This document shows positions 7,113 to 13,754 of a stretch of 14,243 nucleotides of DNA, piece after piece. Within the stretch, counting starts at the first letter, position 1, and each line of letters begins with the position of its first letter. The position numbers and the translations under genes were made by a program. Below the pieces are notes generated by a model, which saw nothing but the letters and a program-made list of their open reading frames with translations, had not been told where the DNA came from and made no database searches. Origin of the DNA: Gammaproteobacteria bacterium (lineage in GTDB: Bacteria; Pseudomonadota; Gammaproteobacteria; SZUA-229); assembly GCA_026197015.1 (NCBI GenBank), contig JAPHRB010000148.1:1-14243 (forward strand), in the 5' to 3' direction.

Positions 7113-9158
7113 TTAATTATTAGAACGTTTATAATTAATAATTACTGTCACATGGTCACCCGGATAAATTAAGTCTGGATTTTTTATATTACTTAATTTT
7201 GCAAGCTCGGGATAACGCCACGGATTATGCACATATCTTTTTGCAATAAACCATAAGGTATCACCCTTTACAACCACGTGAATAAATTTTTTGCTTGATA
7301 TCAAAGTAGATTTTTTTGTATTTTTTAATTCAACCTCTGTTGTTTTATCAGCGACTTCCTTTCTCTCTTTTGAAACAAGCCCTGTCGAACTATTATCTGC
7401 TTTAAGCACATTAACAGGCTCACTTTCTATTACAGTCTGGCTCTCTATCTTATCCTTACTTTCTGTCACCACCTGTCTTTCGATAACTTTTTTACTTTCT
7501 GCAATAACAGCTTGATCTGATATATTTAACTCATCTACTTTTTCTACACCAGCTTCTTCAATAATATATTGATCTGCCTCTCTCTCCCCTGGCGTTACGC
7601 TCACCTCTTTTTCTGAAACACTATTGATGACGTTATTTTCTAAATCCACATCTTTCTGCTCATTAAAATCAGCATCGAAATCATTCACCTCAACACTATT
7701 TTCAATTAACTCATCTTCCTGAACAACATCATTTACAACAATAAGTAGCCCGTCATCATTTTTGGTTATTTCTACCGATTCATTATCTACAATTGTTTCC
7801 TGGTTCGCAGACCCGGCCTCTACATCACTATTTTCAACAACCGGTTCGATTGCCATGTTTTCTTTTTCTGCCCTGGCGGGTTTTTTTACTTCTGTGTAAT
7901 CACTGCTTTCTGAATATTTAAACGTCTCTGTGATTGTTGTTTTTTTATCCACCTGTAAAACACCATCATTACCCGGCTCAATAAAATCGAATAAATAATA
8001 AACCCCAACCACAGCCATTAAAGCCAGCAACCCAAACCAGATTATACCGTTATTCCCCTGTGGTAGCGGCTGAATCTGAGTAGGTCCGGGCTGCGCGGGC
8101 TTAATCTCGTTATATTGTTTTACGTCACTATTTTTTTGTATTACTTCTTTAGCGGCCGTCTGTATTTTAGTTTTATTGTTATTTGATTTATTGTTTTCAA
8201 CTGCATTTATATTTTTATTAGTTTTAGAAACGGGCACCTGGTGCTGATAAAGTTTGTTGTCTTCAGCTTTACCACTGTATATATTATTAATTTCCGGCTT
8301 TCTTTCTGACGCCCTGTTTTCAGGCTGATAACTGCTTTCTTTTTTACTTATCTGTTCTGTTTTATCTGGTTTATTAACATATAAATTCTTTATGTTTTTA
8401 TTATCACTAATATCATTCGTTTTCTCAACTTCAACACCCACTGGTTGCGTGATATTTGTATCACGACTTTCAACTTCTTTTTTATCTAATGAAACCACTT
8501 TTACTGATGATTCATCATTACTTTTAACATCACTTATCTCAATGTGTTCTTCTGCAGGTTTATTGGCAGAATTTATATAAGCCGTTGTTATAATATCAGC
8601 TGTTTTTTCTTCAATAATTTGATTATTAGTTTCATTATGCGAATTCGTTGATGTGTTTTTATTATTTGCCTGCTTATTAGCAGCCACTTTAATCATTTCA
8701 ATATGTTTACGCAGATAACCTGTTGATTTAAATTTATCCAACTGTTCAAAGTCAGCATATAATCTGATATTTTTTTCTTCTACCAGTGTTCGACTAAATA
8801 CATTTCGAGGAATATAAGCAGGCACCTGAGACCAGCCTTTAGTGGGGAAACTAATAACATCTTCTATTTCATCGACCCAAAACCCAGCATGCCCCCCTTC
8901 CACCTCAACAATGACTATTTTTCCCGGATCATTCCTGTCCGCTTTGTCAACACCAAACCTGACCCTTAGATCAACCAGCCTCACCATGCCGTGTATAGAT
9001 TTAAATACACCGGGCTCCGCTACACTCGAACCCGGAGGAACGGTTAGTTTAGGCGGCAGTGTTACAGCTTCTACCGGCATAGTTGGCGAACACACAAATA
9101 CCGGCCCTACTCTGTAGAGCAATAATGCATTTGATTCCTGAATATTATGAACTGACAA
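7113..9158 (-). CDS. CheW-domain / transmembrane / LysM-domain protein
   Basis: A 681-residue protein. Residues ~10-155 form a CheW-like domain (LLYRVGPVFVC, VRLVDLRVRFGV, GGHAGFWVDEIEDVIS), the fold that docks receptors to the CheA kinase. Residues 160-370 are a low-complexity linker rich in Lys, Asn, Ser and Gln. One membrane helix spans 371-393 (IIWFGLLALMAVVGVYYLF). Residues 394-620 are strongly acidic and include a degenerate 12-residue repeat (549-582). A LysM domain (about 625-673, VVVKGDTLWFIAKRY, IYPGDHVTVI) ends the protein. CheW must be cytoplasmic and LysM binds peptidoglycan, so the N-in/C-out topology is consistent. Inference: it anchors or positions a chemosensory complex at the cell wall. 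The start is TTG (9158), with GGA inside the end of the acyltransferase gene two bases upstream; no ATG precedes the CheW domain. Confidence 0.87.
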   Translation of the reverse strand: MSVHNIQESNALLLYRVGPVFVCSPTMPVEAVTLPPKLTVPPGSSVAEPGVFKSIHGMVRLVDLRVRFGVDKADRNDPGKIVIVEVEGGHAGFWVDEIEDVISFPTKGWSQVPAYIPRNVFSRTLVEEKNIRLYADFEQLDKFKSTGYLRKHIEMIKVAANKQANNKNTSTNSHNETNNQIIEEKTADIITTAYINSANKPAEEHIEISDVKSNDESSVKVVSLDKKEVESRDTNITQPVGVEVEKTNDISDNKNIKNLYVNKPDKTEQISKKESSYQPENRASERKPEINNIYSGKAEDNKLYQHQVPVSKTNKNINAVENNKSNNNKTKIQTAAKEVIQKNSDVKQYNEIKPAQPGPTQIQPLPQGNNGIIWFGLLALMAVVGVYYLFDFIEPGNDGVLQVDKKTTITETFKYSESSDYTEVKKPARAEKENMAIEPVVENSDVEAGSANQETIVDNESVEITKNDDGLLIVVNDVVQEDELIENSVEVNDFDADFNEQKDVDLENNVINSVSEKEVSVTPGEREADQYIIEEAGVEKVDELNISDQAVIAESKKVIERQVVTESKDKIESQTVIESEPVNVLKADNSSTGLVSKERKEVADKTTEVELKNTKKSTLISSKKFIHVVVKGDTLWFIAKRYVHNPWRYPELAKLSNIKNPDLIYPGDHVTVIINYKRSNN

Positions 9159-9160
9159 GA

Positions 9161-9910
9161 TTATTCCATATATTTTTCCTGCCAGCTTTTATATAACTGC
9201 CAGGTGTATTCTGTAAATTCTTCTTTACTATTAAACTGTGACGGATCTATCGCATCAAACACATAATAGTTTGCTGTACTATTTTCAGTATTCAGAAAAT
9301 GATATATTTTATCCAGTAACGTATGTGGGTCTCTCCAGGCAAAATCGTCCTGCGCTTCGTAATGTAAAAAAACAGGCAGAATAGGTACACCTGTTTTCAT
9401 TGAAACATCAAACGCCCCGTAACGAAACGATTCAAAAATACGCTTACCCTTACAGCCGCCTTCAGGGTAGAGCGCTATATTTTTGCCGTTTTCAACTTCT
9501 TTTCTTATGGTTTCTGCTGCTTTATTTCTCGAATCTTTTGATTCTCGTTTAACATAAAGATTACCCGCAGCTGATGAAATCCTGCCTACCACCCACCAGT
9601 CTTTAACTTCTATTTTAGCTAATGAGTAAACCTCAAACAGCGCTGGTATACCTATATCCTCAAATGCTGAAGGGTGATTTGCAATAAGAATGTAATTCTG
9701 AGGAATATCATTCATATTTTTCTGATGTAGTTTTAAATTCACATCCAGTGCTCGCACAAATGACTTACACCACACCCTGAACAGGCGATAATACCAGTAA
9801 CCCAATAACCCAGCAGGCAACCATGACAGCACATATAAGAGGACTGTAAGCAATAAAAAATCCAGCCACATTGCTGCTAATTTTAATATTCTGCCAATAT
9901 AATAAAACAC
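9161..9910 (-). CDS. PlsC-like lysophospholipid acyltransferase family protein
   Basis: A 249-residue membrane-associated acyltransferase, with a hydrophobic N-terminus (about 10-40), likely transferring an acyl chain to a lysophospholipid or other glycerol or amino-lipid acceptor at the inner membrane. Motif I is NHPSAFED (78-85): His79 is followed by Glu84 and Asp85, so the usual HX4D is HX4E with an Asp one place later. Motif III is LYPEGGCKGKRIF (147-159), replacing FPEGTR. GVPILPVFL (about 174-182) matches the last motif. The start is GTG at 9910, with GGGAG five to six bases upstream. It is the first gene of a two-gene operon with the CheW-LysM gene and is divergent from mlaA, another envelope-lipid gene. 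The acceptor cannot be told from the sequence. Confidence 0.85.
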   Translation of the reverse strand: MFYYIGRILKLAAMWLDFLLLTVLLYVLSWLPAGLLGYWYYRLFRVWCKSFVRALDVNLKLHQKNMNDIPQNYILIANHPSAFEDIGIPALFEVYSLAKIEVKDWWVVGRISSAAGNLYVKRESKDSRNKAAETIRKEVENGKNIALYPEGGCKGKRIFESFRYGAFDVSMKTGVPILPVFLHYEAQDDFAWRDPHTLLDKIYHFLNTENSTANYYVFDAIDPSQFNSKEEFTEYTWQLYKSWQEKYME

Positions 9911-10039
9911 ATATGCTCCCTTAACTGGTCATTTACCTTATAAATTCATTTAATTATAGTTCATTAAATAGTTAAGCTTTTGATTGACCTGATTGGTTGC
10001 TGTTGTTAACTTGCTGACACAACAATAAATCGCTTAATC

Positions 10040-10844
<805 letters not shown>

Positions 10845-10852
<8 letters not shown>

Positions 10853-11591
10853 CTTTGTTCAGCCGCCTAAAACATTACTCCGCCAAACCGGTCGTGCGCT
10901 TGTTGATTTCAATATGATACAAGAGGGTGACCGCGTTTTGCTTGGTTTATCCGGCGGCAAAGACTCTTTAGCTTTATTACATATTCTCAACCACTTTCAG
11001 AGGCATGCGCCTGTTAAGTTTGAGTTTGCTGCCATGACAGTTGACCCAATGGCGGGAGACTTTGACCCATCACCTATGATTCCTTATTTAGAGTCTTTGG
11101 GTGTTGAGTACCACTACCGGCGCGAGCCAATTATGGACATCGCAAAAGAACACATGGGTAAACCCTCTTACTGCTCATTTTGTTCACGTATCAAACGCGG
11201 CATTATGTATAACACGGCCAGAAAACACGGTTTTAATGTGATTGCACTTGCTCAACACCTGGATGATCTTGCAGAAAGTTTTATGATGTCTGCGTTTCAT
11301 GGCGGACAACTTAGAACCATGAAAGCTAATTATGTTATTGATGAAGGTGACCTAAGGGTAATTCGCCCACTGGTTTACGCCCGTGAACGACAAACCCGTG
11401 AGTTTTCTATTAACGCTGAACTACCGGTAATCCCGGACTCCTGCCCCGCCTGTTTTGCAATGCCAACTCAGCGACAACATTTCAAAGAATTGTTAGCGGC
11501 TGAAGAACTAGAGAACAAAACCCTGTTTAAGAGTTTATTAACAACGATGAAACCTTTAATGAGTGAAGGCTGCCCAGATATTAAAATTTAG
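10845..11591 (+). CDS. ttcA: TtcA-family tRNA 2-thiocytidine synthetase
   Basis: TtcA enzymes use ATP and a [4Fe-4S] cluster to thiolate cytidine 32 of certain tRNAs. This 248-residue protein has the PP-loop SGGKDS (36-41), the CSFC pair (Cys110, Cys113) followed by SRIKRGI, AQHLDDLAES (136-145), the RPLVYARER block (about 174-182), and a second cysteine pair CPAC (Cys200, Cys203), all as in TtcA. It is about 60 residues shorter than E. coli TtcA, lacking the latter's N-terminal and C-terminal extensions, so a TtcA-like paralogue with another tRNA target is possible. I start it at ATG 10845 with GGAAA upstream, rather than the adjacent TTG at 10842. The 8-bp overlap with mlaA indicates a shared transcript. 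Confidence 0.88.
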
Positions 11592-11914
11592 CTATATCAG
11601 CAGGCACACAAAGTTTTCAGTTCAGGATAAAACTCATAATTTATACTTAATATGTCATTATAAAAATGAGACCTGGCAATTAAAATGTATTGCCACTAAC
11701 GATGCAAACTCTGCTTTCTCCGGTTTTCTGTGATTATTTATTCAAAGTTAATAAATTCGAAAACTAAAGCAGACCTTCGTAATTCTCACATGACCTTTAG
11801 ATTATGTTAAGGGTGATTAGTTAAGGACTAATTAATAAATAAATTATAAAGAAGGGCTTCTCGAACAGGTGAATGAGCAGTAGACTCTGAATAAGCAACA
11901 AGTGAGTATGTGAA
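11592..11914. other. Intergenic region upstream of the dihaem cytochrome gene
   Basis: About 320 AT-rich bases with no gene visible. A small hairpin (ATTAGT 11816-11821, ACTAAT 11827-11832, loop TAAGG) lies about 80 bp before the next start and could be an operator. No clear terminator follows ttcA and no FNR-type palindrome is present here. Confidence 0.4.
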
Positions 11915-11939
11915 ATGCGAGCCAGTGAAATGAGAGCCA
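11910..11939 (+). repeat. 15-bp tandem duplication spanning the cytochrome start codon
   Basis: GTGAAATGCGAGCCA (11910-11924) is followed at once by GTGAAATGAGAGCCA (11925-11939), differing at one base. Each copy contains an in-frame ATG (11915 and 11930), so the gene has two equivalent candidate starts, five codons apart. Confidence 0.9.
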
Positions 11940-12427
11940 GGGCTATTATTAATTTTGTCATATTGACAGCTTTACTTTTTCCGGCCGGGGCCAATTCTAC
12001 TGGCATCGATCTCCACTGGTTATGGGACAACAGCTGCGCTGAATGTCATGGGCATTCGGGTGGATTTTCACGTAAGTTCCTAAAGGTTTCAAATGGCCAA
12101 CTCCAGGGCATTCACCATGTTAATAACCTACGTTTATTTCTACACAATCATTACCTGACGGTTAGCGAAGTTGATGGTATTTATGAGATGTTACTTGCAC
12201 AAGCAAGCACAAACCCACGATTTAAAAACGAATGTAGTCGCTGTCATGGAAACACTGCTCAGTTCGTGCGCAATTCAATGGTTTTTCAAGGGGAAGAGCT
12301 GATGAGTCTCAAGTTTGGGCAACCTGTGCATCGTTTTATGGAACATCATCAGCGCTTAAAAAGTAATGACATCGAATTTTTCATGAACCTGTTTACGCGT
12401 GTAGCACGCGAAGTTTACCGACCTTAA
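11915..12427 (+). CDS. Small periplasmic c-type cytochrome with two haem motifs
   Basis: A 170-residue secreted protein. The first ~28 residues are a Sec signal (basic MRAR, hydrophobic FVILTALLF, likely cleavage after ANS or AGA). The mature part has two CxxCH haem-attachment motifs: CAECHGHSGG (41-50) and CSRCHGNTAQ (107-116). These would be matured in the periplasm by the cytochrome c maturation system. Each motif is followed by a similar block of ~50 residues ending in a helix with VxxI/IxFF, suggesting an internal duplication. The distal haem ligands are not obvious; His, including the HH pairs at 67-68 and 144-145, or Met are available. It is an electron-transfer candidate of unknown partner. 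The start is either 11915 or 11930 because of a tandem duplication. It is transcribed alone, opposite to the integron cassettes that follow. Confidence 0.82.
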   Translation: MRASEMRARAIINFVILTALLFPAGANSTGIDLHWLWDNSCAECHGHSGGFSRKFLKVSNGQLQGIHHVNNLRLFLHNHYLTVSEVDGIYEMLLAQASTNPRFKNECSRCHGNTAQFVRNSMVFQGEELMSLKFGQPVHRFMEHHQRLKSNDIEFFMNLFTRVAREVYRP

Positions 12428-12479
12428 AGAACCAGGGTCAGATCTCAATTGTTTCTAATATTAGAGAAAACTGGGTTCT
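12428..12479. repeat. Imperfect inverted repeat at the edge of the cassette region
   Basis: AGAACC (12428-12433) pairs with GGTTCT (12474-12479), and the 12-bp palindrome TCTAATATTAGA lies between them (12454-12465). The spacing and the GGGTCAG core recall palindromic elements mobilised by REP-associated transposases, but the arms are short and no T-run follows. It lies exactly where the backbone gives way to cassettes and could be a remnant boundary element. Confidence 0.35.
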
Positions 12480-12495
12480 GAGCTCACTTATTGAT

Positions 12496-12975
12496 TTACC
12501 ATTCGTTGCTTTCTACATAAAGCTCATTAAAATCAATTTGAGTTGGCAATAAAGGCACACCTACATATACTACTGTTTTCCTGGCACCTGCTCCATAGGC
12601 CATTTCTTTAAAGGCTCTTCCTTCTATCATGGTTAAGCCGCCTTCAATTTTTTCCATGGGATGAATAATTACGCATGGGGCTATGGATATAAAGCTGCCT
12701 GGTATAGCCTTTTTGATTAATTCCTGTAATAACTTTTCACCAATATGAAAGTCAGAGAATAATGTTCGAGGGTGTGAGAATGGATTAATACTTTCAACGC
12801 CAGCTTTATTTCCTATTGCTGTAATTATTATTTTTCCATCAGCTTTGGTCTTGCATTCAACTAAAGGCTTTTCTTCAATAATAGATAAAGTACTTGTATT
12901 TGTAATCTTGATTCTATTTTCCCAGATTTGCACGTACAGAGTTTGTGCAAAGTTATCAAGTAATTTTCGTATCAT
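12496..12975 (-). CDS. Cassette gene: degenerate MreB N-terminal-like protein
   Basis: A 159-residue soluble protein. Its order of blocks resembles the first ~160 residues of MreB: a start like KLLDNFAQTLYVQIW, IIEEKPLV (32-39), an ITAIGNKA strand (51-58), NPFSHPRTLFSDFHIGEKLLQELIKK (64-89), and GRAFKEMAYGAGARKTVVYVG (119-139), matching MreB's ADFxxTExML...FI and RxxxESAxGAGAREVxLI. The phosphate-1 loop DLGTANT is absent (QIWEN in its place) and subdomains IIA and IIB are missing, so it should not bind ATP or polymerise as MreB does. It starts 15 bases after the attC crossover point (12990), as a cassette gene should, but no attC follows it. The product might interfere with or bind the cytoskeleton; that is inference. 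Homology is recognised by eye only. Confidence 0.6.
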   Translation of the reverse strand: MIRKLLDNFAQTLYVQIWENRIKITNTSTLSIIEEKPLVECKTKADGKIIITAIGNKAGVESINPFSHPRTLFSDFHIGEKLLQELIKKAIPGSFISIAPCVIIHPMEKIEGGLTMIEGRAFKEMAYGAGARKTVVYVGVPLLPTQIDFNELYVESNEW

Positions 12976-12983
12976 AATTTTAT

Positions 12984-13047
12984 GTGCAACGTTTAAGCTG
13001 TGGGGCGCGCGTCTTTTTTCGCGACCAATTCAACTGCCTTGTTAGAG
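12984..13047 (-). other. attC recombination site (64 bp)
   Basis: On the minus strand the outer half-site R'' is CTCTAAC (13047-13041), directly followed by AAGGC. The inner arms GTTGAATTGGTCGCG and CGCGCGCCCC...GCTTAAAC can fold on each other around an A-rich loop. The site ends in R' GTTGCAC (12990-12984). The TAACAAGGC start and the imperfect palindrome are typical of integron attC sites. R'' is the exact complement of GTTAGAG, that is, G plus the first six bases (TTAGAG) of the cassette it terminates. Crossover would fall after the G at 12990. Confidence 0.85.
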
Positions 13048-13514
13048 TTTTTTTATTCATTACACTCTTGTAACTCATTATACATAACAACAGCAGTTGA
13101 TGGACAGAGCTCTTTAAACTGCTTTGTTTGTGTAATAGCCTCGGGGATATTTCCACGGTCTCTAATCATGAAGCCTGTTTTCTTGAAATAATCTGCTGCT
13201 GTTTCAGTTAAAAGATATAATTTTTTTAACCCTATATTACTAACTTTTCTTTCTAGCAATGCGTATATTTTCCCACCGACACCAATGCCTCTATATTCAG
13301 GCGAAACAGCGAGAGAACGTATTAATACAACCTCCCCATATATCTCGAAGCCACCCACACCAATAATTATACTTCGCTTCTCGGCTACGATAAAATTTTC
13401 TATATGACTCGTTAGATCGTTATACGGCAGGCCGCACTCTCTTAATAAATTTTCTATTTGCTTTATATCTAGATCAGCTGCATCCCTGTAGTTCATTTGT
13501 TTTTATTACTCTAA
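12990..13514 (-). mobile_element. Integron gene cassette carrying the ArsN2-like acetyltransferase (525 bp)
   Basis: The cassette runs from TTAGAG (13514-13509, just after the crossover G of the upstream attC) to the crossover G of its own attC at 12990. It holds a single gene in cassette orientation and almost no spare sequence. The match between its first bases and the R'' half-site of its attC shows that it can close into a circle with a proper site, so it is probably intact and mobilisable given an integrase. Confidence 0.82.
13053..13496 (-). CDS. ArsN2-like GNAT N-acetyltransferase (cassette gene)
   Basis: A 147-residue cytoplasmic GNAT enzyme expected to use acetyl-CoA. The acetyl-CoA loop is RGIGVGGKI (69-77), within the beta4 segment LIRSLAVSPEYRG. 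The N-terminal LLRECGLPYNDLTSHIENFIVAE (17-39), the LYLLTETAADYFKKTGF stretch (93-109) and the C-terminal ITQTKQFKELCPSTAVVM (121-138) resemble the ArsN2 family found in arsenic-resistance operons. The ArsN2 substrate is not established (the related ArsN1 acetylates arsinothricin), and no other ars gene is here. It sits 5 bp from its downstream attC and about 13 bp after the upstream crossover site, so it has no room for its own promoter or a good ribosome site and would depend on transcription through the array. Confidence 0.8.
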   Translation of the reverse strand: MNYRDAADLDIKQIENLLRECGLPYNDLTSHIENFIVAEKRSIIIGVGGFEIYGEVVLIRSLAVSPEYRGIGVGGKIYALLERKVSNIGLKKLYLLTETAADYFKKTGFMIRDRGNIPEAITQTKQFKELCPSTAVVMYNELQECNE

Positions 13515-13634
13515 CGCCCAGTTAAAGGGCTGATAACCCAGTAGTGAACTCTTATTAATATTGGTTTTGTAGTGTAAGTGAATAATGTAATTCAAGTTTC
13601 GGGTTATTAGTCCTTTTTGAACGTCTTGTTATCT
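13509..13634 (-). other. Long VCR-like attC site (126 bp)
   Basis: On the minus strand it opens with R'' AGATAAC (13634-13628) and AAGACGTTC and closes with CTGGGCGTTAGAG (R' GTTAGAG, 13515-13509). The arms pair over about 28 bases with a few bulges: TAACAAGACGTTCAAAAAGG against the complement of CCCTTTAACTGGGCGTTA, then TAATAACCC against GGGTTATCA. They flank an AT-rich variable centre, as in the long Vibrio-type sites. It belongs to a preceding cassette that should begin with TTATCT; that cassette is displaced or cut by the adjacent IS30 element. Confidence 0.85.
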
Positions 13635-13678
13635 CTGCCGAATTCATATACTAAGTGCGACACCTATTAAAATAAAGA

Positions 13679-13754
13679 AGGTGATCTGTAATACTAGTGT
13701 TTATTCTCTCCCGCCAAGAAGTGAAAAACACTATGAAATATAAACAGATCACCT
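13679..13754 (+). promoter_or_regulatory. Nested hairpin enclosing the transposase start codon
   Basis: AGGTGATCTGT (13679-13689) is the perfect complement of ACAGATCACCT (13744-13754). Inside it AGTGTTT (13696-13702) pairs with AAACACT (13726-13732), which ends one base before the ATG. The start codon therefore falls in an internal bulge of a long stem, and the ribosome-site region AGAAGTGA is in the inner loop. Similar structures in other IS elements block translation of read-through transcripts. That role here is inference. Confidence 0.7.

Noticed and set aside
8842..9117. Plus-strand open frame opposite the CheW domain
   Set aside because: It is antisense to a clear CheW coding sequence and resembles no known protein. 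The same holds for the frames at 7291-7515 and 8392-8580.
12428..12480. REP/RAYT-type palindromic element
   Set aside because: The GGGTCAG core and inverted ends are suggestive, but the arms are too short and imperfect and there is only one copy. It is kept only as a low-confidence inverted repeat.
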